Origin: an uncultured Ruminiclostridium sp.
Lineage (GTDB): Bacteria > Bacillota > Clostridia > Oscillospirales > Ruminococcaceae
DNA length: 64,000 nt
Assembly: GCA_934454635.1 (NCBI GenBank)
Contig: CAKSFR010000003.1
Span: 124,001-188,000 of the forward strand
Reading direction: 5' to 3'
Made by a program: the position numbers and the translations under genes. Under the pieces are notes generated by a model that had not been told where the DNA came from, did no database searches, and worked only from the letters and a program-made list of their open reading frames with translations. Positions 1-12,136 of the stretch are shown piece after piece (position 1 is the stretch's first letter; the number at the start of each line of letters is the position of its first letter).

Positions 1-1
1 G

Positions 2-313
2 GACGCGTGCTATATCGCGACTGCGGCGCTGCTCGCAATGGGTTGCCACCTCTGCCGCACCTGCCAGAGCGGCAAGTGCAACTGGGGTATCGCAACACAG
101 CGCCCCGAGCTTGTAAAGCGCCTTAATCCCGACATCGGCTCGGAAAGACTTGTAAACCTGCTTACCGCATGGAAGCATGAAATCAAGGAGCTTATGGGCG
201 GCATGGGCATAAACTCCATCGAAGCACTGCGCGGGAACCGACTTATGCTGCGCGGTGTCAATATGACGGAAAAGGAGCTTGAGATTCTCGGTATCTCACA
301 CGCAGGAGAATGA
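2..313 (+). CDS. Glutamate synthase domain 2 (FMN/Fe-S domain), 3' end only
   Basis: This is the C-terminal ~103 residues of a glutamate synthase large-subunit synthase domain; the rest lies left of the window. In this family the domain turns 2-oxoglutarate and ammonia from glutamine into two glutamates using FMN and a 3Fe-4S cluster. A cysteine cluster (CHLCRTCQSGKC) followed by GIATQRPEL matches the cluster-binding and FMN-barrel end of the family. The downstream ferredoxin, FAD subunit and separate GXGXG domain show the split archaeal-type arrangement rather than one long GltB. The stop overlaps the next start (ATGA), so translation is probably coupled. Confidence 0.88.
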   Translation, partial: DACYIATAALLAMGCHLCRTCQSGKCNWGIATQRPELVKRLNPDIGSERLVNLLTAWKHEIKELMGGMGINSIEALRGNRLMLRGVNMTEKELEILGISHAGE

Positions 314-738
314 AAAGAGTATATGTGAACGAAGAATGGTGCTTGGGCTGCCATCTCTGCGAATATAACTGCGCTTATGCAAATTCCGGTATAAAGGATA
401 TGGTAAAGGCGCTCAAGGGCAGGGAAATTTTTCCGCGTATCCGCGTCGAGGGCGACGATAAGATAACCTACGCGGTTTCCTGCCGCCACTGCACAGACCC
501 GATGTGCGTGAAAAGCTGCATTTCCGGCGCGCTTCACTTTGAGGACGGCGCGGTTTGCATCGACCGCGACAAATGCGTCGGCTGTCTGACCTGTATTCTG
601 GTTTGTCCCTACGGCGCTGTCGCACAGGGCGAAAACGGCGCGGTTCAGAAATGCGAGCTCTGCCTTAAAAACTCAAACGGCGCTCCCGCGTGCGCGGCGG
701 GCTGTCCGAACAACGCAATAGTATACGAGGAGAGGTGA
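310..738 (+). CDS. 4Fe-4S ferredoxin-type electron-transfer subunit
   Basis: A 142-residue soluble iron-sulfur protein, probably passing electrons between the FAD subunit encoded next and the glutamate synthase domains. It has several cysteine clusters: CLGCHLCEYNC near residues 12-21, CRHCTDPMCVKSC near 58-70, CVGCLTCILVCP near 89-100 and CELCLKNSNGAPACAAGC near 116-133. This resembles DMSO-reductase/HycB-type ferredoxins with up to four clusters. The start overlaps the previous stop by four bases. Its exact electron donor is inferred from gene order only. Confidence 0.88.
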   Translation: MKRVYVNEEWCLGCHLCEYNCAYANSGIKDMVKALKGREIFPRIRVEGDDKITYAVSCRHCTDPMCVKSCISGALHFEDGAVCIDRDKCVGCLTCILVCPYGAVAQGENGAVQKCELCLKNSNGAPACAAGCPNNAIVYEER

Positions 739-743
739 ACAAC

Positions 744-1991
744 GTGAAAAAATATGTTATTATCGGAAACGGAACAGCGGCTGCGGGCTGTGTTGAAGGT
801 ATCCGCAGCATCGACAAGGACTGCGAGATCACCGTTATTTCCGCTGAAAATCACCCCGTTTACTGCCGCCCGCTGATTTCCTACTATCTTGAGGGAAAAA
901 CCGACGTAGAGCGAATGAAATACCGCCCCGACGATTTTTATGAGAAAAACGGCTGCAAGGTTCTCTACGGAAGAGAAGCGAAGCGCATCGACGCGAAGAA
1001 TAAAAGGGTAACGCTCGACGACGGTGAAGTTGTCGAATACGACGCGCTCTGCAATGCGACGGGCTCGTCGCCGTTCGTTCCTCCCATGCAGGGACTTGAC
1101 AGCGTGAAGCAGAAGTTCACTTTTATGACGCTCGACGACACGCTCGCGATTGAAAAGGCGATAAAACCGACAAGCAGGGTGCTGATAATCGGCGCGGGAC
1201 TTATCGGACTGAAATGCGCCGAGGGACTTCACGGACGCGTAAAGAGCATTACGGTGTGCGACCTCGCCGACCGTGTTCTTTCAAGCATTCTTGACGAGGA
1301 AAGCGCGGCAGCTGTACAAAAACACCTTGAAAACAACGGCGTTTCATTCCTGCTCGGGGATTCGGCAACGAAGTTCGACGGAAACACAGCCGAAATGAAG
1401 AGCGGCGCGCAGGTCAAGTTCGACATTCTTGTGCTTGCGGTCGGCGTTCGTGCGAACACCTCGCTTGTAAGCGAAGCGGGCGGCGCGTGCAAAAGGGGCA
1501 TAACCGTTGACGAGCACATGAAAACTACCGTTAAGGACATCTACGCGGCGGGCGACTGCACGGAAAGCAAGGATATTTCAGACGGCAGCGTAAAGGTAAT
1601 GGCTCTGCTCCCGAACGCATATATTCAGGGTCACTGCGCAGGCGTGAATATGGCGGGCGGAAGCGAGGCTTTCGACAATGCGATACCGATGAACTCAATA
1701 GGCTTCTTCGGTCTGCACATAATGACTGCGGGAAGCAGAACGGACGAGGAAAACGGCGGTCAGGTGTTCGACGAAAGCGAAAACGGAAATATCAAGAAGC
1801 TTTTTGTTAAAAATGACAAACTCACAGGCTTTGTTCTGGTCGGAAACGTGGAAAGAACGGGAATTTACACCTCTCTGATACGTTCGCAGACGCCTTTAAG
1901 CTCGATAAACTTTGATTTTCTGCGGAAAAATCCGAATTTATTCTCATTTAGTACAAATTACCGTAGAAAAAATTTAGGAAGTGTGGTATAA
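744..1991 (+). CDS. FAD-dependent pyridine nucleotide oxidoreductase of the glutamate synthase complex
   Basis: A 415-residue flavoprotein of the pyridine nucleotide-disulfide oxidoreductase class. It opens with the FAD-binding motif YVIIGNGTAAAG. A second dinucleotide motif, VLIIGAGLIGLKCAEGL, lies near residue 145, and the FAD-contacting segment IYAAGDCTES near residue 265. I chose the GTG at 744 because AGGTG sits 6-7 bases upstream and the Rossmann motif begins right after it; GTG 735 is the alternative. It probably takes NAD(P)H electrons and hands them to the ferredoxin. Co-transcription with its neighbours is indicated by the 5-base gap after the ferredoxin stop. Confidence 0.85.
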   Translation: MKKYVIIGNGTAAAGCVEGIRSIDKDCEITVISAENHPVYCRPLISYYLEGKTDVERMKYRPDDFYEKNGCKVLYGREAKRIDAKNKRVTLDDGEVVEYDALCNATGSSPFVPPMQGLDSVKQKFTFMTLDDTLAIEKAIKPTSRVLIIGAGLIGLKCAEGLHGRVKSITVCDLADRVLSSILDEESAAAVQKHLENNGVSFLLGDSATKFDGNTAEMKSGAQVKFDILVLAVGVRANTSLVSEAGGACKRGITVDEHMKTTVKDIYAAGDCTESKDISDGSVKVMALLPNAYIQGHCAGVNMAGGSEAFDNAIPMNSIGFFGLHIMTAGSRTDEENGGQVFDESENGNIKKLFVKNDKLTGFVLVGNVERTGIYTSLIRSQTPLSSINFDFLRKNPNLFSFSTNYRRKNLGSVV

Positions 1992-1992
1992 T

Positions 1993-2712
1993 ATGTATAT
2001 TGACGCAAGAGAACTTGATTACTCCGCGCTCAACGAAACTATCCGAAGCGCAGACGAGAGCTGCAAGATAAACGGCTGTATCGGTCAGCGGTTCATAGCA
2101 TCGGGAATGAGCGGCAAGAACATTGAAATAAACGGAATACCCGGAAACGCGCTCGGAGCGTATCTGAGCGGCTCGAATATCGTAGTAAACGGCAACGCGC
2201 AGGACGCGGTGGGCGATACGATGAACTCCGGCAGAATAGTTATCCGCGGCAACATCGGCGACGCGGCGGGCTACGCTATGCGCGGCGGCGAGATCTACGT
2301 TCAGGGCAACGCGGGCTATCGCGCGGGTATCCACATGAAAGAATATAAGGAAAAGAAGCCGGTTATAGTTATCGGCGGCAGAGCGGGCAGCTTCCTCGGC
2401 GAATATCAGGCGGGCGGTATCATAATAGTGCTCGGTCTGAATACCGACGGAAAGCCGATTGTCGGGAATTTCCCCTGCACGGGAATGCACGGCGGAAAAA
2501 TGCTGCTGCGCGGTGATGTTTCGGCTATACATTTTCCTCATCAGACAAACGCGCGGGTCCTGGGCAAAAACGAGCTCGGCGAGGTCGAAAAATATATCAG
2601 GGAATTTTGCACGCTCTTTGACTATGACGCGGACGAAATGCTGCAAGGCACTTATACGGAGGTAACTCCGAACAGCAAAAATCCCTATAAGCAGATGTAC
2701 GTTGCAAACTGA
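1993..2712 (+). CDS. Glutamate synthase GXGXG (domain 3) subunit
   Basis: A 239-residue stand-alone version of the C-terminal GltB beta-helix domain. The family hallmark is a right-handed helix built from glycine-asparagine repeats. They are visible in GKNIEINGIPGNALGAY, NGNAQDAVGDTMNSG, RGNIGDAAGYAMRGG and QGNAGYRAGIHM, with a later GGRAGSFLGEYQAGG turn. The domain is structural in long GltB proteins; no catalytic residues are expected. ATG 1993 follows the previous stop by one base and has AGGAAG about 10 bases upstream. The last ~45 residues (VEKYIREFC to the end) extend past the helix. Confidence 0.88.
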   Translation: MYIDARELDYSALNETIRSADESCKINGCIGQRFIASGMSGKNIEINGIPGNALGAYLSGSNIVVNGNAQDAVGDTMNSGRIVIRGNIGDAAGYAMRGGEIYVQGNAGYRAGIHMKEYKEKKPVIVIGGRAGSFLGEYQAGGIIIVLGLNTDGKPIVGNFPCTGMHGGKMLLRGDVSAIHFPHQTNARVLGKNELGEVEKYIREFCTLFDYDADEMLQGTYTEVTPNSKNPYKQMYVAN

Positions 2713-2725
2713 GAAAGGCAGAAAG

Positions 2726-3934
2726 ATGAAATATTCAAAGGAAGAGATAATTCAGTATATCGCAGAAGAGGACGTAAAGTTCATACGAATGGCGTTCTGC
2801 GATATTTACGGCAGACAAAAGAATATTTCGATAATGCCGCAGGAGCTTGAAAGAGCTTTTGAATACGGCATTGCAATCGACGCTTCTGCAATAGCGGGCT
2901 TCGGAAATGTGCATCATTCCGACCTGCTTCTCCACCCCGACACATCTACACTCTCAATTCTCCCGTGGCGCCCCGAGCACGGGAGAGTTGTGCGTATGTT
3001 CTGCAATGTTTCGCGACCCGATAATACGCCTTTTGAGGCGGACACCCGCGCGGGACTTATCAGATCGGTCGAAGAAGCAAAGTGCGAGGGCGTAACGTTT
3101 TCGTTCGGAACCGAACTGGAATTTTATCTTTTCAAGCGTGACGAAAACGGCGAGCCGACGAAAATTCCCTACGACAATGCGGGTTATATGGATATCGCGC
3201 CCGAGGACAAGGGCGAAAACGTACGCCGTGAGATATGTCTGACACTTGAAAAAATGGGTATAATTCCCGAAAGCTCTCACCACGAGGACGGACCCGGGCA
3301 GAACGAAATAGACTTCCGCTATTCCGACCCGATAACCGCTGCCGACAACGCGATAACCTTCCGCTCGGTCGTAAACACGATAGCTGCCAGAAACGGTCTT
3401 TATGCGGATTTTTCGCCGAAACCTCTCGAGGACAAGCCCGGAAACGGAATGCACATAAATATTTCGGTGAAAAAAAGCGGCGCGGCAGACGTTATGCCGC
3501 AGGTTATCGCCGGAACTCTCGAACACATCCGCGACATGACGGTATTTATGAACACGACCGCTGATTCATATCTGCGCTTCGGCAGCAACAAAGCGCCGAA
3601 ATACGTTTCGTGGTCAAGCGAAAACCGTTCTCAGCTTATCCGTATCCCCGCCGCTTCGGGTGAATATAAGCGTGCGGAGCTTCGTTCTCCCGACCCGCTC
3701 TGCAACCCCTATCTCGCGTTCACTCTGCTGATTCAGGCGGGACTTGACGGAATACGCAGCAATGCCGAGCTTCCGCCCGCCGCAGATATAAATCTGTACA
3801 GCGCGGACGACGAGGTAAAGGGCAGATATACGGTGCTGCCGCAGAGCCTTGAAGAAGCAAGAAAGCTCGCTGCACAAAGCAGCTTCATTTCAAGAGTGCT
3901 GCCAAAGTCAACAGTTGAATTTTATACGAAATAA
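2726..3934 (+). CDS. glnA: Glutamine synthetase (type I family)
   Basis: Makes glutamine from glutamate, ammonia and ATP. The protein has 402 residues, somewhat shorter than the usual ~440 of type I alpha enzymes. Visible family motifs include the beta-grasp segment FCDIYGRQKNI, the metal-ligand strand FGTELEFYLF near residue 125, HHEDGPGQNEIDFRY (ammonia/metal site), GNGMHINIS (ATP/metal histidine) and NRSQLIRIPAA (usually NRSAxxRIP). The C-terminal adenylylation-loop region is short, so adenylylation is not evident. ATG 2726 has a GAAAGGCAGAAAG Shine-Dalgarno stretch. The gene sits between the GXGXG subunit and an ANTAR regulator, an order known from clostridial nitrogen operons. Confidence 0.93.
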   Translation: MKYSKEEIIQYIAEEDVKFIRMAFCDIYGRQKNISIMPQELERAFEYGIAIDASAIAGFGNVHHSDLLLHPDTSTLSILPWRPEHGRVVRMFCNVSRPDNTPFEADTRAGLIRSVEEAKCEGVTFSFGTELEFYLFKRDENGEPTKIPYDNAGYMDIAPEDKGENVRREICLTLEKMGIIPESSHHEDGPGQNEIDFRYSDPITAADNAITFRSVVNTIAARNGLYADFSPKPLEDKPGNGMHINISVKKSGAADVMPQVIAGTLEHIRDMTVFMNTTADSYLRFGSNKAPKYVSWSSENRSQLIRIPAASGEYKRAELRSPDPLCNPYLAFTLLIQAGLDGIRSNAELPPAADINLYSADDEVKGRYTVLPQSLEEARKLAAQSSFISRVLPKSTVEFYTK

Positions 3935-3967
3935 ATTCGGCAAAAACAGCGAAAAGGAGGGGTCCTG

Positions 3968-4552
3968 TTGGATTTAACGGAACATTGTTACAGCGTTTTA
4001 CTCGTATCATCTTCTGCCAAATTCAACGAGCTTCTGCTCGACCTTTTTACCGAAAACCGCTATAAACCCGTAACCGTCGTTTCCGACGCGGCAAGCGCAA
4101 GGCGCAGCCTGCTCGAAAACAGGTTCGATATCGTTCTGATAAACACTCCGCTGCCCGACGATTTCGGGACAAGGCTTGCCCTTGATATCTGCGAGGACAG
4201 CGCGACGGGGGTAATGCTGCTTGTAAAGGCGGAGCATTACCTCGATATAAACGCGCGCGTGTCGCCGTTCGGGGTGCTTACAATATCCAAACCGACCTCC
4301 GCGCAGATGATTTCACAGTCGCTGCTTTTGCTTTGTTCAACCTGTGAAAGACTTCGCAGAATGGAGAAAAAAACTGCGACGCTGGAGGAAAAAATGCAGG
4401 AGATAAGCACGATAAACCGTGCGAAATGCCTGCTTATCGAACAGCTTAAAATGACTGAGAGCGAAGCGCACCGATACATAGAAAAACAGGCTATGGACAG
4501 GTGCATAACAAAGCTCAAGGTTGCCGAAAACATTCTTACGACCTTTAAATAA
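3968..4552 (+). CDS. ANTAR-domain RNA-binding response regulator (antiterminator)
   Basis: A 194-residue protein with a degenerate receiver-like domain (residues ~8-115), a coiled coil (~125-145) and a C-terminal ANTAR domain (~145-190) reading INRAKCLLIEQLKMTESEAH then YIEKQAMD. ANTAR proteins of the AmiR/NasR type bind twin RNA hairpins and prevent termination. The receiver keeps only weak similarity: the usual phospho-acceptor is replaced in VLINTPLPDDFG, so phosphorylation is doubtful. The start is TTG at 3968, fixed by AAAGGAGG just upstream; no ATG fits. Its place right after glnA resembles the nitR/glnR arrangement in solvent-forming clostridia and suggests control by nitrogen status (inference). 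No target hairpins were identified in this window. Confidence 0.85.
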   Translation: MDLTEHCYSVLLVSSSAKFNELLLDLFTENRYKPVTVVSDAASARRSLLENRFDIVLINTPLPDDFGTRLALDICEDSATGVMLLVKAEHYLDINARVSPFGVLTISKPTSAQMISQSLLLLCSTCERLRRMEKKTATLEEKMQEISTINRAKCLLIEQLKMTESEAHRYIEKQAMDRCITKLKVAENILTTFK

Positions 4553-6175
<1,623 letters not shown>

Positions 6176-6177
6176 AA

Positions 6178-7608
6178 ATGCCCGAAAATTTGCATGAAGA
6201 ATGCGGCGTTTTCGGGGTATATTCTCCGAAGCCTTTTACCGCCGCAGATATTGTATATTACGGATTGTACGCGCTTCAGCACCGCGGTCAGGAGAGCTGC
6301 GGAATTGTCGTAAACGACGACGGAGTTTTTTCGTCGCACAAGGATCTCGGACTTGTCAACGAGGTTTTCTCAAAAGACATTCTCCGCAAGTTCCCGAACG
6401 GCAAAATGGCGGTCGGACACGCGCGCTACGGAACCACAGGCGGCAACAACACCGCAAACTGCCAGCCTATCGAGGTAAATCACCAGAAAGGCAAAATGGC
6501 GCTTGCGCACAATGGCAATCTCAGCAATGCGTACGAGCTTCGCAGCGAGCTTGAGCTTGGCGGCGCTATCTTCCACACAACGAGCGACACCGAAATTATC
6601 GCATATATCGTAACGCAGGAGCGGCTTAAAACGCCGTCGATCGAGGACGCAGTCTGCGCGGCTATGAACAGGCTGGACGGCGCATATTCTCTCGTGCTTA
6701 TGTCCGCCTCAAAGCTCATCGCAGCGCGCGATCCCTACGGCTTCCGTCCGCTCTGCTACGGCATAACCTCCGACGGAACTTATGTTATCGCGTCGGAAAG
6801 CTGCGCGCTCTCGTCTGTCGGTGCGCGTTTTGAAAGGGACATTCTCCCCGGAGAAATACTCGTTTTCGACGACAGCGGGATTAAATCCAACCGCACGCAC
6901 TGCGGAAAATATAAGAAACATATCTGTATTTTTGAATATATCTATTTTGCAAGACCCGATTCGGTTATCGACGGTATTTCCGTTCATGCCGCGCGCAAAA
7001 AAGCGGGTCGTATTCTCGCGAAAACGCACCCCGTTGACGCGGATATCGTTGTCGGTGTTCCCGACTCGGGACTTGACGCGGCGCTCGGGTATTCGCAGGA
7101 GCTGAATATCCCCTACGGAATAGGCTTTATCAAAAACAAATATATCGGGCGGACGTTCATTTCTCCGGGGCAGGAAAGCCGTCTTGACCAGGTTCGCATA
7201 AAGCTCAACCCGATACGCGAGGCGGTCGAGGGAAAGCGCGTTGTACTTATCGACGATTCTATCGTTCGCGGAACCACAAGCGGTCAGATCGTCGGACTGC
7301 TGCGCGAGGCGGGCGCAAAGGAAGTCCACATGAGAATTTCATCTCCGCCGTTCCTGAACCCCTGCTACTACGGAACGGACATTGACTCACGCGAAAATCT
7401 TATCGCCTGCAATCACACGATCGATGAAATCGCGGGTATAATCAACGCGGACAGCCTCGGATTCCTCCCGCTTGAAGAACTTAAAGAGCTTATCGGCTGC
7501 GACGAATATTGCAGCGCGTGCTTCAGCGGCGAATATCCTACAGCGGTTCCGCAGAATACAACAAAGGATCGCTTTGAAAAAAAGCTCTCCGAGCGCAGGC
7601 GCGGCTGA
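6178..7608 (+). CDS. purF: Amidophosphoribosyltransferase
   Basis: First committed step of purine synthesis: PRPP plus glutamine gives phosphoribosylamine. The 476-residue protein starts with a short propeptide before the catalytic Cys9 (MPENLHEECGVFGVY), which is exposed after cleavage in this family. The PRPP-binding loop VVLIDDSIVRGTTS lies near residue 357. Iron-sulfur ligand cysteines of the Bacillus-type enzyme fit FLNPCYYG near 399 and CDEYCSACF near 441. The ATG has GGAGAG 6-8 bases upstream and follows pyrG directly. A non-coding gap of 160 bases separates it from carA. Confidence 0.97.
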   Translation: MPENLHEECGVFGVYSPKPFTAADIVYYGLYALQHRGQESCGIVVNDDGVFSSHKDLGLVNEVFSKDILRKFPNGKMAVGHARYGTTGGNNTANCQPIEVNHQKGKMALAHNGNLSNAYELRSELELGGAIFHTTSDTEIIAYIVTQERLKTPSIEDAVCAAMNRLDGAYSLVLMSASKLIAARDPYGFRPLCYGITSDGTYVIASESCALSSVGARFERDILPGEILVFDDSGIKSNRTHCGKYKKHICIFEYIYFARPDSVIDGISVHAARKKAGRILAKTHPVDADIVVGVPDSGLDAALGYSQELNIPYGIGFIKNKYIGRTFISPGQESRLDQVRIKLNPIREAVEGKRVVLIDDSIVRGTTSGQIVGLLREAGAKEVHMRISSPPFLNPCYYGTDIDSRENLIACNHTIDEIAGIINADSLGFLPLEELKELIGCDEYCSACFSGEYPTAVPQNTTKDRFEKKLSERRRG

Positions 7609-7640
7609 ACCCGAAACGCGGCATTGCCTATTACAGAGAC

Positions 7641-7670
7641 TTGACGGATAATCCCGAAAGCTCTGATAAT
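7641..7670 (+). promoter_or_regulatory. Possible promoter ahead of carAB
   Basis: TTGACG, an 18-base spacer and GATAAT lie in the purF-carA gap, about 100 bases before the carA start. A short imperfect hairpin follows (CGAAACGCATG at 7698 pairing with CGTGCGTTTTCG, ending in four T), which could act as an attenuator. Both calls rest on pattern only. Confidence 0.4.
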
Positions 7671-7768
7671 CACGATAACCTAAGTGCTGTAAAAGACGAA
7701 ACGCATGGTGTACAACGTGCGTTTTCGCCGCAGCACGGCGGAAGTCGTAAATATATGAGGTGAATCAA

Positions 7769-8869
7769 ATGAGAGAAAAAAACAGGAAGATCGTTCTTGA
7801 GGACGGAAGCGAGTATTACGGCTACGGCTTCGGAAGCGACGCGGACAGAGTATGCGAAATCGTATTCAACACGTCGATGGTCGGTTATCAGGAAATCGTT
7901 TCAGACCTTTCCTACACCGATCAGATGGTAGTCATGACATATCCGCTTATCGGAAATTACGGAATTACCGACGATGACTTTGAGTGCAAGAACCCGAGCA
8001 TCGGCGGTATTGTCGTGTATGATTACAATGATATGCCGTCGAATTTCCGCTACACAAAAACGCTCTCTGAGCTTCTCGAGGAAAACGGGATCCCCGGAAT
8101 TTCCGGAGTTGACACGAGAAAGCTCACCCGCAGTATCCGAGATAAGGGTTCGCGCCGCGTTATCATCACATCGGCGGATACTCCCAAGGAAGCCGCGCTT
8201 GAAATTATTCGCAGCACTCCCGTTCCGCACGACGCAGTAAGCCGCGTGAGCTGCCGCAAGCGCTGGTATTCGAGAACCGCAAACCCGCGCTTTAACGTAG
8301 TTGCGGTCGACTGCGGAATAAAGCTCAACATAATCAGAAGCCTGAACCGCTTCGGCTGCAATGTGACCGTCGTTCCGTACAATACCACAGCGGAAGAGAT
8401 AGAGTTCATGAAGCCGGACGGCGTCTTTTTGTCCAACGGCCCCGGCGACCCCGAGGACGTAACGCCTGTAATCGAAACCGTGAAGAAGCTGCGCGGAAAA
8501 TACCCGATTTTCGGTATCTGCCTCGGACATCAGATAATTTCTCTCGCTTACGGCGCTCACACCTATAAGCTTAAATTCGGACACCGCGGCGGAAATCACC
8601 CCGTAATGAACCTTGAAACGGGTAAAATCGAAATAACCTCCCAGAATCACAGCTACGCAGTAAAGCCTGAAAGCGTAGAGGGTACGGGACTTGAAATAAC
8701 GCACATAAACCTGCTCGATAAAACGGTCGAGGGACTGAAGTGCGACAAGGACTGTCTTTTCAGCGTTCAGTATCACCCCGAAAGCGCGCCGGGACCGCAG
8801 GACAGCAGCTATCTGTTTGAACAGTTCGTAAATAACATGAAAGCGCGCAGGGAAGGGAGCGTGAAGTAA
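7769..8869 (+). CDS. carA: Carbamoyl-phosphate synthase small (glutaminase) subunit
   Basis: Hydrolyses glutamine and delivers ammonia to CarB for carbamoyl phosphate, the precursor of pyrimidines and arginine. The protein has 366 residues. The N-terminal domain includes [17 protein letters not shown]. The class I amidotransferase domain carries the nucleophile Cys in [11 protein letters not shown] and [13 protein letters not shown] with the catalytic His/Glu. ATG 7769 is preferred because GAGGTG lies 7 bases upstream; GTG 7760 in the same frame is an alternative. The stop is separated from carB by a single base. Confidence 0.96.
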   Translation: MREKNRKIVLEDGSEYYGYGFGSDADRVCEIVFNTSMVGYQEIVSDLSYTDQMVVMTYPLIGNYGITDDDFECKNPSIGGIVVYDYNDMPSNFRYTKTLSELLEENGIPGISGVDTRKLTRSIRDKGSRRVIITSADTPKEAALEIIRSTPVPHDAVSRVSCRKRWYSRTANPRFNVVAVDCGIKLNIIRSLNRFGCNVTVVPYNTTAEEIEFMKPDGVFLSNGPGDPEDVTPVIETVKKLRGKYPIFGICLGHQIISLAYGAHTYKLKFGHRGGNHPVMNLETGKIEITSQNHSYAVKPESVEGTGLEITHINLLDKTVEGLKCDKDCLFSVQYHPESAPGPQDSSYLFEQFVNNMKARREGSVK

Positions 8870-8870
8870 A

Positions 8871-11800
8871 ATGCCTAAAAGAACCGACATTAAAAAAGTG
8901 CTCGTAATCGGCTCGGGTCCTATCGTTATAGGACAGGCTGCCGAATTTGACTACGCGGGAACGCAGGCGTGCCTCGCGCTAAAGGAGGAGGGCTACGAGG
9001 TTATCCTCGCGAACTCCAACCCCGCAACGATAATGACCGATACGTCTATTGCGGACAAGGTCTATATGGAGCCGCTTACGCTCAGATACCTCGCGAGAAT
9101 ATGCCGTCTGGAGCGCCCCGACGCTATTGTCCCCGGAATAGGCGGACAGACGGGTCTTAACCTTGCGATGCAGCTGGCAAAAAAAGGCGTTCTGGAAGAA
9201 TGCGAGATCGAGCTTCTCGGAACTGACGCGAAAAGCATAGAGTGCGCCGAGGACAGAGAGCTTTTTAAGGAGCTTTGCGAAAGAATCGGCGAACCCGTTG
9301 TTCCCTCGAAAATAACCTACAGCATCGAGGAAGCGCTTTCGGCTGCGGAAGAAATCGGCTACCCCGTTATACTCCGTCCCGCGTTCACTCTCGGCGGCAC
9401 GGGCGGCGGTTTCGCCAATAACCCCGAACAGCTCGCCGATATGATGAAGAACGCGCTCGCGCTCTCGCCTGTTCATCAGGTGCTTATCGAAAAGAGCATA
9501 AAGGGCTACAAGGAAATCGAGTACGAAGTGATCCGCGACGCGAACGACACCGCAATAACCGTCTGCAATATGGAAAATCTCGACCCCGTAGGTATCCACA
9601 CGGGCGATTCTATCGTTGTTGCGCCTAGCCAGACGCTCACGAACAAGGAATACCATATGCTGCGCGACAGTGCGCTTAAAATAATCCGTGCGCTGGATAT
9701 AAAGGGCGGCTGCAACGTTCAGTTCGCGCTCGATCCGCACTCTTTCCGCTACTACGTTATCGAGGTAAATCCCCGCGTTTCGCGTTCCTCCGCTCTAGCT
9801 TCAAAGGCAAGCGGATATCCTATCGCGCGCGTTTCCGCTAAGATTGCGGTCGGTATGAATCTGCACGAAATCCAACTCGCTAACACTCCTGCGTGCTTTG
9901 AGCCTACCCTCGACTATGTTGTTACAAAAATGCCGCGCTTCCCGTTCGACAAGTTCCCCGCGGCGCAGAATACGCTCTCAACGCAGATGAAGGCTACGGG
10001 CGAGGTAATGAGCGTAGGTAGGACGTTTGAAGAAAGTCTGCTGAAGGCTATCCGTTCGCTTGAAGAAAGCAAGAATCATATCCATATGGAAAAGTTCGAC
10101 TCCAACCACATGACCGTGGACGAGCTGCTTGAATATATCAAGGAGGGTACGGACGACCGTATTTATGCCATTTCGCAGCTTATGTGGATGGGCGTCGATC
10201 ACTCGCGTATCTGCAATATCACTCAGATCGATATGTTCTTCCTCGATAAGATCAAGAAAATCGTTGACTTTGAAAAAGAACTTGAGGTGAACAAAAATTC
10301 ACTCGGACACCTTAAGGAAGCAAAGCGCATGGGCTTCTCCGATTCGTATATTGCCGAGCTTTGGGACACTTCCGAGGACGAGATATACAATCTGCGCTGC
10401 GCCGAAAAGATTTTCCCGATATACAAGATGATCGACACCTGTGCAAGTGAATTTGACAGCTATGTTCCGTATTTTTATTCGACCTACGCGGACGAAAACG
10501 AGTCGGTAGTTTCCGACAAAAAGAAGATAATCGTTCTCGGCTCGGGTCCTATCAGAATCGGTCAGGGAGTAGAGTTCGACTATTCAACGGTTCACGCTGT
10601 ACGCACCATACGCGAAATGGGCTATGAGGCTATTGTTATAAACAACAACCCCGAAACCGTTTCCACCGATTATACCACGGCGGACAAGCTGTATTTCGAG
10701 CCGCTTACCGTTGAAGATGTAATGAACATCGTAAATCTCGAAAAGCCTGAGGGTATTATCGCAACGCTTGGCGGTCAGACTGCCGTAAATCTCGCCGAAC
10801 CGCTCACAAAGCGCGGCGTTAAGATAATCGGAACGGACTGCGCGGCTATCGAAAAGGCGGAAAACCGCGACGCGTTCGACGCTGTTATAAAATCGCTCGG
10901 AATACCGAACCCAAAGGGCGAGGCAGTTACCGATATTGAAAAGGGCGTAAAGGCTGCTGAGCGTATCGGATATCCCGTTCTTGTTCGTCCGAGCTTCGTT
11001 CTCGGCGGGCGCGCAATGGAGATTGTCGCAAACGAAGCAATGCTGAGAAAATACCTCAAAAACGCGGTTGAAGTTGACGAAGATAAGCCTGTCCTTATCG
11101 ATAAGTACCTCATGGGTAAGGAGGTTGAAATTGACGCGGTCTGCGACGGAAAACAGGTGTTTATCCCCGGAATTATGGAGCTTGTAGAGCGCACCGGCGT
11201 TCATTCAGGCGACAGTACGAGCGTATATCCGCCTTTCTCGATCTCACAAAAGGTCAAGGATACGATTTATGACTATACGACGCGCCTCGGACTTGGGATC
11301 GGCATTGTCGGACTGTTCAATATTCAGTTCATAGTCGATAAAGATGACAGCGTTTACGTTATCGAGGTAAATCCGCGTGCGTCGCGAAGCGTACCCTTCC
11401 TCTCTAAATCGACCAATCTCGGACTTGTAAATATCGCGGTAAAGGCTATGCTCGGAGAAACGCTCGAAAAGCAGGGAATAACAGACATGACGCCGCCCGA
11501 AAGCAAGCGCTGGTACGTTAAAGCGCCCGCATTCTCGTTCGCGAAGCTTACGGGCATGGACGCTTATCTTTCTCCCGAAATGAAATCCACGGGCGAGGCA
11601 ATCGGCTACGACGACAAGCTCAACCGTGCGCTTTATAAGGCGCTTCAGGCTTCGGGAATAAAGATGAAGGACTACGGAACGGTTATCGTAACGCTTGCGG
11701 ACGAGGACAAGGAGGAGGCGCTTCCGCTTGTAGAGCGCTTCTACCGTCTGGGCTTTAATATCGAAGCGACCGTAGGAACGGCGACATTCCTCAAGAAGCA

Positions 11801-12056
11801 CGGTATTCGCACCAGAATACGCGGAAAGCTCAGCGAGGGCAGCGACGAGATCCTGAACTCTATCCGCGCAGGCTATGTTAGCTATATCATCAACACACGC
11901 GCGATATTCTCGGGCGTTCATTATAACGACGGCGTTGCGATACGCCGCTGTGCGGTACAGAACGGCGTTACGATTTTCACTTCGCTCGATACCGCAAGAA
12001 TAGTTCTCGACGTTCTCGAGGAAACTATACCCGGAATTTCAACTATTAACGGATAA
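8871..12056 (+). CDS. carB: Carbamoyl-phosphate synthase large subunit
   Basis: The 1061-residue ammonia/ATP-dependent subunit partners with CarA. Two homologous ATP-grasp halves are plain: [20 protein letters not shown] near residue 9 and [19 protein letters not shown] near 553, with [12 protein letters not shown] and [13 protein letters not shown] as the matching ATP loops. [17 protein letters not shown] and [17 protein letters not shown] are the metal-binding repeats. The last ~130 residues form the MGS-like allosteric domain ([16 protein letters not shown]). Full length with no disruption. It ends the glutamine-using block and is followed by a hairpin terminator. Confidence 0.98.
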   Translation: MPKRTDIKKVLVIGSGPIVIGQAAEFDYAGTQACLALKEEGYEVILANSNPATIMTDTSIADKVYMEPLTLRYLARICRLERPDAIVPGIGGQTGLNLAMQLAKKGVLEECEIELLGTDAKSIECAEDRELFKELCERIGEPVVPSKITYSIEEALSAAEEIGYPVILRPAFTLGGTGGGFANNPEQLADMMKNALALSPVHQVLIEKSIKGYKEIEYEVIRDANDTAITVCNMENLDPVGIHTGDSIVVAPSQTLTNKEYHMLRDSALKIIRALDIKGGCNVQFALDPHSFRYYVIEVNPRVSRSSALASKASGYPIARVSAKIAVGMNLHEIQLANTPACFEPTLDYVVTKMPRFPFDKFPAAQNTLSTQMKATGEVMSVGRTFEESLLKAIRSLEESKNHIHMEKFDSNHMTVDELLEYIKEGTDDRIYAISQLMWMGVDHSRICNITQIDMFFLDKIKKIVDFEKELEVNKNSLGHLKEAKRMGFSDSYIAELWDTSEDEIYNLRCAEKIFPIYKMIDTCASEFDSYVPYFYSTYADENESVVSDKKKIIVLGSGPIRIGQGVEFDYSTVHAVRTIREMGYEAIVINNNPETVSTDYTTADKLYFEPLTVEDVMNIVNLEKPEGIIATLGGQTAVNLAEPLTKRGVKIIGTDCAAIEKAENRDAFDAVIKSLGIPNPKGEAVTDIEKGVKAAERIGYPVLVRPSFVLGGRAMEIVANEAMLRKYLKNAVEVDEDKPVLIDKYLMGKEVEIDAVCDGKQVFIPGIMELVERTGVHSGDSTSVYPPFSISQKVKDTIYDYTTRLGLGIGIVGLFNIQFIVDKDDSVYVIEVNPRASRSVPFLSKSTNLGLVNIAVKAMLGETLEKQGITDMTPPESKRWYVKAPAFSFAKLTGMDAYLSPEMKSTGEAIGYDDKLNRALYKALQASGIKMKDYGTVIVTLADEDKEEALPLVERFYRLGFNIEATVGTATFLKKHGIRTRIRGKLSEGSDEILNSIRAGYVSYIINTRAIFSGVHYNDGVAIRRCAVQNGVTIFTSLDTARIVLDVLEETIPGISTING

Positions 12057-12081
12057 TTGCCGCTCAAAAATGCATAAAAAT

Positions 12082-12111
12082 AAAGCCACTGACTTGGTCG
12101 GTGGCTTTTGC
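12082..12111. terminator. Bidirectional terminator between carB and the reverse lipoprotein gene
   Basis: AAAGCCACTGAC and GTCGGTGGCTTT pair around a TTG loop (12 positions, one G-T). T-rich sequence follows on the forward side, and A-rich sequence precedes it, which serves the reverse gene. It lies 26 bases after the carB stop. Confidence 0.8.
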
Positions 12112-12136
12112 TTTCTTGTCAGATTTGGCGTTCTGC

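Noticed and set aside
1987..1992. TATAAT immediately before the GXGXG gene start
   Set aside because: No -35 is placed correctly and the box abuts the ATG; the gene has a ribosome site and sits inside an operon.
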